Below are positions 1 to 4,902 of a DNA stretch of 5,034 nt, one piece after another. Made by a program: the position numbers and the translations under genes. The notes under the pieces are model-generated. The model worked only from the letters and a program-made list of their open reading frames with translations. It did no database searches and was not told where the DNA came from. This stretch comes from an uncultured Actinomycetes bacterium (GTDB taxonomy: Bacteria; Actinomycetota; Coriobacteriia; Coriobacteriales; RUG844). Every line of letters begins with the position of its first letter. Within the stretch, counting starts at the first letter, position 1. Location of the stretch: the NCBI GenBank assembly GCA_900313875.1, contig OMSY01000206.1, positions 1 through 5,034 on the forward strand, in the 5' to 3' direction.

Positions 1-1374
1 GGCAAGGACACCGAGGAGTGCCCGACGACGGGAAGCGCCCTCCTTCGCGGCCAGCAGGACGGCGAGCGTGGCGAGCAGTGCCGCGAAGCCGGCGACGTTC
101 GCCTCGGTGCGCACGCTGGGAACGAGGAGCAGCACGGCGTACGCAGCCGTCCCGGCCACCATCATGCGCCGCTGACGGACATCGGGCGAGAGCAGGTCCG
201 GCGTCACGCGCGTCAGGATGAGGGCGATGCAGAGCGCGTAGGCCCATGCCCACCTGTTCGTCGCGTAGTTCAACCCGTTGAACAGGCTCCCCACACAGGG
301 GAGGAGCAGGAACGCGGTGAGCACGGCGAACACGGCCTTCAGCTCGCGGTCGGCCCCACGGTGCGAGAACAGCAGCAGGCATCCGAGGAACGCCAGGCCG
401 CCGAACCCGAGGAACATGTCGCTTCCCACCTCGGTGGTCGACAGGAAGATGGACGCGACCCGAAGATAGTATTCGCCCGCATACAGGAAAGGCACCGCGA
501 CGCTCTGGCCGGTCACGCGGTCCATGCCCGTCAGGGCGAGCACGGAGGGAACCAGCACGAACCCCGCGAGAGCAAGGCAGAGCAGCACCAAGCCGGCGAA
601 GATGCCCGTCCAGGACAGGAAGCGCCGCAGGGTGAGCCCGGGCCGCTCGACCATGACCACCCGCAACGCCAGGTAGCCGACGAGCAGGATGCACGTCATG
701 TACATGAAATAATACGAGACGATCGCGAGCAGCGTGAGCGACGCGACGAACACCCAGGGTCCCCCATGCGCCAGGATGCGCTCCGCGCCGGCCAGGACAA
801 CCGGGAAGAGGATGAGCGCATGCAGCCCGCTCGTCCATTGCACGACCGTGAGACCTGCACCGCAAAGCGCGTAGAGCAACGCACCGAGGACCGTGCCCGT
901 CCGGTTCTCGCCACGCGTACGGCAGTAGAACACGAACGCCAGACCAGCCAGGTACAGACGCGCCACGATGAGCAGCTGGAACACCCATTCGCTGATCGCG
1001 ACGGGGGTGATGGCGGACACGAGGTTCAGCGGGTCGAGGAAGACGTCGAACGTGGTGGGGACGTCCACGCCATAGCCGCTGCACCACTCCCACAGCGGGA
1101 TGGAGAAGCCATCCCCGCCGAACAGGCTGGCCACCATACCTCGGATCCATTGGCCTTCGTAGATGAAGAACGGGTAATACTGCCCAAGGCCGTCGACGTT
1201 CCAGATCAGCTCGCGTCCCCCAAGGGGAAGGCCTATCAGGACGAGGATGACGAGGGGTATGAACAGCCGGGAAAAGGCATGGTAGCAGGCGCGACCCGCA
1301 CGACGGGGCTTCGCGTCCTCCCATGCTAGAAGGGCCTCCTCGCGTTCGCGAGCCCAGTTGCCCAGCCTTCCCAT
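1..1374 (-). CDS. YfhO-family polytopic membrane protein (GT-C-like), 3' end outside window
   Basis: A continuous minus-strand frame of 458 codons runs from ATG at 1374 to the window edge with no stop, so the C-terminal part is missing; family members are usually about 850-1000 residues. After a charged cytoplasmic N-terminus (residues 1-37, MGRLGNWARERE...) a first membrane helix (about 38-52) leads to the family hallmark DGLGQYYPFF (61-70), followed by many hydrophobic segments (about 132-150, 162-178, 183-198, 207-240, 255-282, 323-336, 346-362, 375-388, 405-421, 427-443). A second conserved-looking stretch is FNGLNYATNRWAWAYA (365-380). The first Asp of the DG motif resembles the acidic residue in the first extracytoplasmic loop of GT-C glycosyltransferases. 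Bacillus subtilis YfhO is implicated in lipoteichoic acid glycosylation; a comparable cell-surface sugar role here is inference. The ATG at 1374 is preferred because GGGGAA lies 6 nt upstream; an in-frame ATG at 1392 lacks such a site. Family call is confident, substrate unknown. Confidence 0.87.
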   Translation of the reverse strand, partial: MGRLGNWAREREEALLAWEDAKPRRAGRACYHAFSRLFIPLVILVLIGLPLGGRELIWNVDGLGQYYPFFIYEGQWIRGMVASLFGGDGFSIPLWEWCSGYGVDVPTTFDVFLDPLNLVSAITPVAISEWVFQLLIVARLYLAGLAFVFYCRTRGENRTGTVLGALLYALCGAGLTVVQWTSGLHALILFPVVLAGAERILAHGGPWVFVASLTLLAIVSYYFMYMTCILLVGYLALRVVMVERPGLTLRRFLSWTGIFAGLVLLCLALAGFVLVPSVLALTGMDRVTGQSVAVPFLYAGEYYLRVASIFLSTTEVGSDMFLGFGGLAFLGCLLLFSHRGADRELKAVFAVLTAFLLLPCVGSLFNGLNYATNRWAWAYALCIALILTRVTPDLLSPDVRQRRMMVAGTAAYAVLLLVPSVRTEANVAGFAALLATLAVLLAAKEGASRRRALLGVLA

Positions 1375-1429
1375 CCGGCATTCCCCATCCATCGAGCGCA
1401 CATCGACGAGCTGCTTTCCACAGATGACT

Positions 1430-1456
1430 ACTATAGCGCAACCGGATGCCGTTCAA
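1430..1456 (-). promoter_or_regulatory. Candidate promoter for the YfhO-family gene
   Basis: On the minus strand TTGAAC (1451-1456) and TATAGT (1430-1435) resemble sigma-A -35 and -10 boxes. The 15-bp spacer is shorter than the optimal 17, so this may be a weak promoter, or only the -10 may be correct. It lies about 55 nt upstream of the chosen start at 1374. Predicted from sequence only. Confidence 0.35.
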
Positions 1457-1552
1457 GGCACCGCGCGCGTCAAAGGGAGGCGATGAGGCACGCGGGCCGG
1501 AGGACGTGGCACGGCGGGCTTGCCGCGATGCATCCCCGTCCCCGCATTGAGG

Positions 1553-1558
1553 TATACT
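1553..1558 (+). promoter_or_regulatory. Candidate -10 box for the DUF4180 gene
   Basis: TATACT matches the -10 consensus at five of six positions in an otherwise GC-rich intergenic region, about 80 nt upstream of the DUF4180 start. No convincing -35 box lies 16-18 bp upstream and there is no TGn extension. It faces the opposite way from the YfhO promoter candidate, making 1375-1637 a divergent promoter region. Confidence 0.35.
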
Positions 1559-1621
1559 TACCAGCAGTTCAACGGCTCACGCGTATCGGGAGGCAGGCCG
1601 CATCCCGTCGCACCGTCCCGC

Positions 1622-1630
1622 AAGGAGAGG
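1622..1630 (+). promoter_or_regulatory. Ribosome binding site of the DUF4180 gene
   Basis: AAGGAGAGG is a near-consensus Shine-Dalgarno sequence ending 7 nt before the ATG at 1638. It fixes the start of the DUF4180 gene and argues against the overlapping frame that opens at 1520. Confidence 0.75.
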
Positions 1631-1637
1631 ACAAGAG

Positions 1638-2009
1638 ATGGAATACGAGATCACCCTGCTGAACACGATGGGCTGCGCCTATGTGGATTCGACCGACCTG
1701 CTCATCACCGATGCGAAATCAGCACGGAGCCTGATCTCGAACATCAAGTACGAGTGCAACGTCAACCGCGTCGCGGTCCGTCGCGAGGCGGTCATCGACA
1801 AGTTCTTCGACGCCTCGACGTTCATGGCAGCCGAACTCGTCAACCTGCTGGCGCCGAAGCATTACAAGCTGGCCATCGTCGGTGACTTCTCCGACCTCGA
1901 GGGCACGCCGTTCGCCAGGTTCATCGTGAGATGCAACCAGGGAAGCGATCTCTTCTTCACCAACGACAAGGACACGGCACTGCGCATGCTCGCCAGCGCG
2001 AAGGGCTGA
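1638..2009 (+). CDS. DUF4180 domain-containing protein
   Basis: A 123-residue protein that is essentially one DUF4180 domain from end to end. Features typical of that family are LLITDAKSARSLISNIKYE (21-39) leading into the CNVNRVAV strand, then VIDKFFDASTFMAAELVN (52-69), the buried strand KLAIVGDFS (77-85), and the C-terminal FIVRCNQGSDLFFTND (94-109). The pattern suggests a small soluble alpha/beta fold. There is no signal peptide, membrane helix or obvious DNA-binding motif, so it is probably cytoplasmic. The family has no established biochemical function that I know of, so none is assigned. The gene is monocistronic: it is divergent from the YfhO-family gene, convergent with the ABC transporter, and has its own ribosome binding site and candidate -10 box. 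The family call rests on recognising these motifs by eye. Confidence 0.85.
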   Translation: MEYEITLLNTMGCAYVDSTDLLITDAKSARSLISNIKYECNVNRVAVRREAVIDKFFDASTFMAAELVNLLAPKHYKLAIVGDFSDLEGTPFARFIVRCNQGSDLFFTNDKDTALRMLASAKG

Positions 2010-2083
2010 GCGACCCCCCGACAACCACGAGGCGGCCAGAGACTCGGACGACCCGATGACCGAGGCTGGCCGAACAACCTGGT

Positions 2084-2115
2084 ACGGCCGCACCCACCGG
2101 ATGGGTTGCGGCCGT
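2084..2115. terminator. Strong GC-rich hairpin between convergent genes, likely shared terminator
   Basis: ACGGCCGCA (2084-2092) pairs perfectly with TGCGGCCGT (2107-2115). Four more pairs, CCCA (2093-2096) with TGGG (2102-2105), sit above a bulged T at 2106, closing a 5-nt CCGGA loop. The hairpin is 75 nt past the DUF4180 stop and about 107 nt past the ATPase stop, so it could end transcription from either side. Neither side has a long T run: CTTGCC follows on the plus strand and ACCAGGTTGTTC on the minus strand. It may therefore act as a weak or factor-assisted terminator, or only block read-through antisense transcription. Confidence 0.55.
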
Positions 2116-2175
2116 CTTGCCGTGATGCGGAACGAAGCGGATGGGATGGTGAACCGATGGCGAGGAAGGCGACAC

Positions 2176-2191
2176 GCCGCCTCACGGCGGC
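2176..2191 (-). terminator. Short hairpin downstream of the transporter operon
   Basis: GCCGCC (2176-2181) pairs with GGCGGC (2186-2191) around a 4-nt loop, 31 nt past the ATPase stop on the minus strand. The following minus-strand bases (GTGTCGCCTTCC) have no real T tract, so termination here is only a possibility. Confidence 0.25.
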
Positions 2192-2222
2192 ACATCGCTC
2201 CCGGTAGATGACCACGCCTCGG

Positions 2223-3005
2223 TCAGTCCACACCCCCGCTCTGGAAGTGGCGCAGGAACGCCTTGAGACGCTCGGACTTCGGGTTGTTGACCACCTCTTC
2301 CGCCGGACCCTCCTCGGCCACGAGGCCGGCATCGAGGAAGATGATGCGGTCGGCCACATCGCGCGCGAAGGACATCTCATGGGTGACGATGACCATCGTC
2401 ATGTGCTCCTTGGCCAGCCCGCGGATGACGCGGAGGATGTCGATCGTGAGCTCGGGGTCGAGCGCACTCGTCGGCTCGTCGAAGAACAGGACACTCGGGT
2501 CCATCGCAAGCGCCCGTGCGATGGACACACGCTGCTGCTGACCGCCCGACAGGTCGCAGGGAACGAAGTTCTCCTTGTCGGACAACCCCATCTTGGCAAG
2601 CAGCTCGCGGGCCTCGGCGAAGACCTCGTCCTTCTGTCGCTTCTGGACGCGGATGGGCGCATCGGTGATGTTCTTCATCACCGTGTAGTGGGGGAACAGG
2701 TTGAAGTTCTGGAACACCAGACCGAAGCGCTGACGTGCCTGGGCGAGGACGCTCTTGGGGGCATACTGCGCCCCGGCGCCGGTATCCGTGGTCACCTGCA
2801 GGTCGCCATAGGAGAGGTTCCCCCGGTCAAGGGTCTCGAGCAGCGTGCAGCAGCGCAGAAGCGTGGATTTGCCCCCACCCGATGCACCGATGATCGCCAC
2901 GACCTCACCCCGCCGCACGGACAGGGAGATACCCTTGAGCACCTCGTTGTCGCCGAAGCTCTTGTGCGCATCTTCCAGACGCAGAAGGATCTCACCGGTT
3001 GCCAT
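2223..3005 (-). CDS. Polar amino-acid ABC transporter ATP-binding protein (GlnQ/HisP family)
   Basis: The 260-residue nucleotide-binding subunit of an amino-acid importer; it hydrolyses ATP at the inner face of the membrane to drive transport through the adjacent permease. All ABC ATPase motifs are present in order: Walker A GASGGGKST (40-48), Q-loop FQNFNLFPH (98-106), signature LSGGQQQR (152-159), Walker B VLFFDEP (172-178) with catalytic Glu177, D-loop SALD (180-183) and H-loop His209 in VTHEM. An insertion of roughly 15-20 residues around 72-92, before the Q-loop, resembles the longer HisP-like members more than the about 240-residue GlnQ type. The Walker A has Gly where GPSGSGKST normally has its second Ser, a conservative change that keeps the essential Lys46, Ser47 and Thr48. 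The ATG at 3005 is preferred over an in-frame GTG at 3020 because GGGGAG sits 7 nt upstream of it, leaving a 17-nt gap from the permease stop. Substrate cannot be deduced. Confidence 0.95.
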   Translation of the reverse strand: MATGEILLRLEDAHKSFGDNEVLKGISLSVRRGEVVAIIGASGGGKSTLLRCCTLLETLDRGNLSYGDLQVTTDTGAGAQYAPKSVLAQARQRFGLVFQNFNLFPHYTVMKNITDAPIRVQKRQKDEVFAEARELLAKMGLSDKENFVPCDLSGGQQQRVSIARALAMDPSVLFFDEPTSALDPELTIDILRVIRGLAKEHMTMVIVTHEMSFARDVADRIIFLDAGLVAEEGPAEEVVNNPKSERLKAFLRHFQSGGVD

Positions 3006-3012
3006 TTCGGTA

Positions 3013-3018
3013 CTCCCC
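3013..3018 (-). promoter_or_regulatory. Ribosome binding site deciding the ATPase start
   Basis: GGGGAG on the minus strand is 7 nt upstream of ATG 3005. It overlaps the first codons that a start at GTG 3020 would use, so it supports the shorter 260-residue protein. Confidence 0.65.
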
Positions 3019-3022
3019 ACTT

Positions 3023-3676
3023 TCAGTCGTGATAGTAGCTGAGCTTCTTCTCAACCCGGCCGATGAGCGCCTCGGCGAACAGCGTGAAGCCCCAGTAGAT
3101 AGCCGCAGCGACCGCATACGGGAGCATGCTCACCTGCGATGCGGCGATGGCCTTGGCCGTGGTGAACATCTCCATGATGCCCAGCACGAATGCCAGGGAG
3201 GTGTCCTTCACCAGGGTGATGATCTCGTTGCCCATGGCGGGTATGATGCGCTTGATGACCTGGGGAAGCACGATGGTCATGAAGGTCTGCGACTTGCTGT
3301 AACCGAGGACCTCCGCAGCCTCGTACTGCCCCCTGGGAATCGATTGGATGCCACCGCGGTAGATCTCCGCGAAGTAGGCGGCGTAGTTCAGGATGAACCC
3401 GATGTCGCAGGCAAAGTACTTCCAGCTGGAGCTGAGGCTGATGCCGAAGAGGTAATACGGGCCGAACATGAGCGCCATGAGCTGCAGCATGAGCGGCGTG
3501 CCGCGCATGAAGGAGATGTACAGGCGCATGAGCCATGCCAAGGGCTTGAACCTGCTCATGCGCCCCAAGGCGATGAGCACGCCCAAGGGAAGCGCGCCGA
3601 GGAGCGTCACCGCGAAGATCTGACCGGTGAGGATAAGACCCTTCCCCAGCAACCCCATCATTGTCGAGAACTCCAC
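3023..3676 (-). CDS. Polar amino-acid ABC transporter permease (HisMQ family)
   Basis: A 217-residue integral membrane subunit forming the transport channel. About five membrane segments are visible (roughly 14-38, 50-73, 88-106, 155-175, 186-204), the usual number for the His/Glu/Gln/Arg permease family, and length is normal. The family signature SFMRGTPLMLQL spans 55-66. The cytoplasmic coupling loop carries EAAEVLGYSKSQTFMTIVLPQ (119-139), a good EAA motif with the Gly at its usual place, which docks onto the ATPase. Only one permease gene is present, so a homodimer is inferred. A GTG start at 3676 is preferred because AAAGGGG lies 5 nt upstream and the short N-terminus before the first helix looks typical. 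An ATG at 3661 with GGAG 9 nt upstream is the alternative and would remove five residues. The ATPase gene follows closely; the binding-protein gene lies 229 nt upstream. Confidence 0.95.
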   Translation of the reverse strand: MEFSTMMGLLGKGLILTGQIFAVTLLGALPLGVLIALGRMSRFKPLAWLMRLYISFMRGTPLMLQLMALMFGPYYLFGISLSSSWKYFACDIGFILNYAAYFAEIYRGGIQSIPRGQYEAAEVLGYSKSQTFMTIVLPQVIKRIIPAMGNEIITLVKDTSLAFVLGIMEMFTTAKAIAASQVSMLPYAVAAAIYWGFTLFAEALIGRVEKKLSYYHD

Positions 3677-3681
3677 AAGAG

Positions 3682-3688
3682 CCCCTTT
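3682..3688 (-). promoter_or_regulatory. Ribosome binding site supporting the GTG start of the permease
   Basis: AAAGGGG on the minus strand sits 5 nt before GTG 3676. It is closer to the anti-Shine-Dalgarno complement than the GGAG (3671-3674) that would serve ATG 3661, so the non-ATG start is favoured without excluding the other. Confidence 0.5.
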
Positions 3689-3822
3689 CGTCGTTCAGCG
3701 CCCTCCTGGCGCCCCCGGCCCGCACCGAACGCATCGGCGGGTAGATGCTGCAAGCTCCTGTTCGCTGGAACGGGCACCCTCGGTGCGCACGTCAGCTCAT
3801 CGCCACAGCACCCCTGCATGCA

Positions 3823-3860
3823 CATGCGCCCTCCACGCACATCCGCGCGGAGGGCGCATG
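3823..3860 (-). promoter_or_regulatory. Intercistronic hairpin between binding-protein and permease genes
   Basis: CATGCGCCCTCC (3823-3834) and GGAGGGCGCATG (3849-3860) are perfect inverted repeats of 12 bp. Inside the 14-nt loop four further pairs (three Watson-Crick, one G-T) form, giving about 16 pairs with a 6-nt loop. It starts 45 nt after the binding-protein stop and lies 146 nt before the permease start. No T tract follows, so it is not a classical intrinsic terminator. Stable hairpins here are known in binding-protein-dependent operons to protect the upstream mRNA from 3' exonucleases or to cut downstream expression, raising the ratio of binding protein to membrane subunits; that role is inferred. 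I see no promoter for the permease in the remaining 146 nt. Confidence 0.6.
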
Positions 3861-3871
3861 CCTTACCTCTT

Positions 3872-3889
3872 GCCTGCGGTCAAGCAGGT
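3872..3889 (-). other. Small hairpin just after the binding-protein stop
   Basis: CCTGC (3873-3877) pairs with GCAGG (3884-3888), with a flanking G-T wobble, around a 6-nt loop. It lies 16 nt past the TAA stop and upstream of the larger hairpin. It may add to 3'-end protection of the binding-protein message, but a five-pair stem can arise by chance. Confidence 0.25.
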
Positions 3890-3905
3890 CATCTGGGTGT
3901 GGTTC

Positions 3906-4751
3906 TTACTTCAGTACCCAGTTGTCGATGGTCATGCCCTGGTCAGCATACTTGTCGATGATCTTCGCGACCGTACCGTCGGCATACATGGCCTTGAGGG
4001 TATCGGTGACCTTCTGAGCCTTTTCCTCGTTGCCCAGCTTGAAGCCCACGGCATAGTGCTCGCTGGAGAGGGACTCACCGAGCTGGGTGTACTTGCCCGG
4101 GTTCGCGGAGAGCTGGTAGGCGGCGATGGAGAGGTCGCATGCGACGGCATCGACGGAACCGCTCTCGAGGTTCATGAACGCGGAGTTGTAGTCACCGATG
4201 GTCTGGAGCTCCTGGAAGGTGTCGGCAAGCGCCTTCTGGCCTTCCTCGTCCTCGAGGACGGTCTGGGCTGCGGACTCGGTCTGGGTCATGACGATCTTGC
4301 CCTCGAGATCCGAGAGAGACTGGATGCCGCTGTCGGCCTTCACGACGATGACCTGCTCGTTGAGCATGTAGGGCTCGGAGAAGGCATACTGACCCTCGCG
4401 ACCCTCCATGGTGAAGCCGTTCCAGATGCAGCTGATGGTGTCAGCGTTCAGCTGGGCGTCCTTGGAGTCCCAATCGATGGGCATGGCCTTGTAGGTCCAA
4501 CCCAGGCGGTTGCAGACCTCCTGTGCGAGGTCGAGGTCGAAGCCGGTGTAGGAACCATCGTTGGCGATGTAGCCGTACGGCGGATATTCCTGGTCGAAAC
4601 CGACGATGAGCTCTTCACCGGTCGGCTGAGCCGTCGGGGTGGCGGACGACGAGCTCGAGGAGCTCGACTTGCCACAACCGGCAAGCGCGACCATCGCGAA
4701 CGCCATCACCATCGCCAAGATGACAGCAAGCGCCGTTCTCTTTGTCTTCAT
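3906..4751 (-). CDS. Polar amino-acid ABC transporter substrate-binding lipoprotein
   Basis: A 281-residue family 3 solute-binding protein, the first gene of the importer operon. MKTKR and a hydrophobic stretch (6-24) form a type II signal peptide ending at the lipobox LAGC, so Cys26 should carry the lipid anchor. A low-complexity linker follows: eight consecutive serines (29-36), then ATPTAQPT, tethering the bilobed domain. Family landmarks are VGFDQEYPPYGY (50-61), TGFDLDLAQEVCNRLGW (69-85), WNGFTMEGRE (110-119) and SEPYMLNEQVIVV (125-137). By analogy with HisJ/LAO-type proteins, Arg118 should bind the ligand carboxylate and Asp206 (in DAVACDLS) the amino group, so an amino-acid ligand is very likely. 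The usual G-M-T-I/P segment is replaced by WNGFTME, with a Trp that may shape the pocket; the specific ligand is unknown. ATG 4751 is chosen because AAAGGAGG precedes it and the signal peptide begins there; the frame extends upstream to 4865 without a stop, but that stretch is leader. Confidence 0.95.
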   Translation of the reverse strand: MKTKRTALAVILAMVMAFAMVALAGCGKSSSSSSSSATPTAQPTGEELIVGFDQEYPPYGYIANDGSYTGFDLDLAQEVCNRLGWTYKAMPIDWDSKDAQLNADTISCIWNGFTMEGREGQYAFSEPYMLNEQVIVVKADSGIQSLSDLEGKIVMTQTESAAQTVLEDEEGQKALADTFQELQTIGDYNSAFMNLESGSVDAVACDLSIAAYQLSANPGKYTQLGESLSSEHYAVGFKLGNEEKAQKVTDTLKAMYADGTVAKIIDKYADQGMTIDNWVLK

Positions 4752-4760
4752 GGTTGAAAT

Positions 4761-4768
4761 CCTCCTTT
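4761..4768 (-). promoter_or_regulatory. Strong ribosome binding site of the binding-protein gene
   Basis: AAAGGAGG on the minus strand, 9 nt before ATG 4751, is the best Shine-Dalgarno match in the window. It decides the start of the lipoprotein against longer in-frame alternatives and fits a need for high binding-protein output. Confidence 0.85.
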
Positions 4769-4771
4769 GAC

Positions 4772-4784
4772 CCATACGATATGG
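4772..4784 (-). promoter_or_regulatory. Small dyad in the operon leader
   Basis: CCATA (4772-4776) and TATGG (4780-4784) form a perfect 5-bp inverted repeat with a 3-bp centre, ending 3 bp from the ribosome binding site. It could be a half-site pair for a repressor or a weak hairpin affecting translation. It is short enough to be chance, and no regulator is identifiable. Confidence 0.2.
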
Positions 4785-4815
4785 CACCATCATGACAAAC
4801 CTTTCCTTTGGGCTA

Positions 4816-4844
4816 ATGATGTACGCTGCAGCGATGGAGTGCAA
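4816..4844 (-). promoter_or_regulatory. Tentative promoter of the ABC transporter operon
   Basis: On the minus strand TTGCAC (4839-4844) and CATCAT (4816-4821) are spaced by 17 bp and would start transcription about 55-60 nt before ATG 4751. Both boxes match the consensus only partly. TTGTCA (4793-4798) with a TATGGG-like box is a poorer choice because its start site would fall on the ribosome binding site. The true promoter may instead lie within or near the repeat cluster further upstream. Confidence 0.25.
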
Positions 4845-4902
4845 GTGATACTCGGCGAGACGCAAGGGGGGTTAGTGGACGGTGTGAAAGCCCCGCGCCC
4901 AA

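Noticed and set aside
361..1329. 322-residue plus-strand open frame
   Set aside because: Its translation is a highly charged, low-hydrophobicity His/Arg/Gln/Glu-rich string typical of an antisense shadow; the minus strand of the same DNA encodes the YfhO-family membrane protein with recognisable motifs and GC-rich third positions.
1520..1885. 121-residue plus-strand frame starting upstream of the DUF4180 gene
   Set aside because: Out of frame with the DUF4180 gene and lacking any family signature; it overlaps the -10 candidate and the ribosome binding site of the real gene.
1719..2380. Overlapping minus-strand open frames over the DUF4180 gene
   Set aside because: They run antisense to a recognised DUF4180 domain with a good ribosome binding site, and across the terminator-like hairpins; translations look random and Arg/Ser-rich.
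2208..3032. 274-residue plus-strand open frame
   Set aside because: Antisense to the ATPase gene, whose Walker A, signature and Walker B motifs are all intact on the minus strand.
3658..3840. Small minus-strand ORF between binding protein and permease
   Set aside because: It overlaps the permease start in another frame and begins inside the hairpin loop and stem; no ribosome binding site and a composition typical of noncoding GC-rich sequence.
2999..3961. 320-residue plus-strand open frame
   Set aside because: Antisense to the permease gene and extends across the intercistronic gap; no recognisable domain.
3627..4757. 376-residue plus-strand open frame
   Set aside because: Antisense to the binding-protein gene, covering it and the intergenic gap. 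The Leu/Val/Asp/Gly-rich translation is the usual reverse complement of a high-GC gene, and the minus strand has a clear lipoprotein with a strong ribosome binding site.
4752..4865. 38-residue N-terminal extension of the binding protein
   Set aside because: The extension precedes a standard type II signal peptide and spans the strong AAAGGAGG site, so it is untranslated leader without a stop codon rather than protein.
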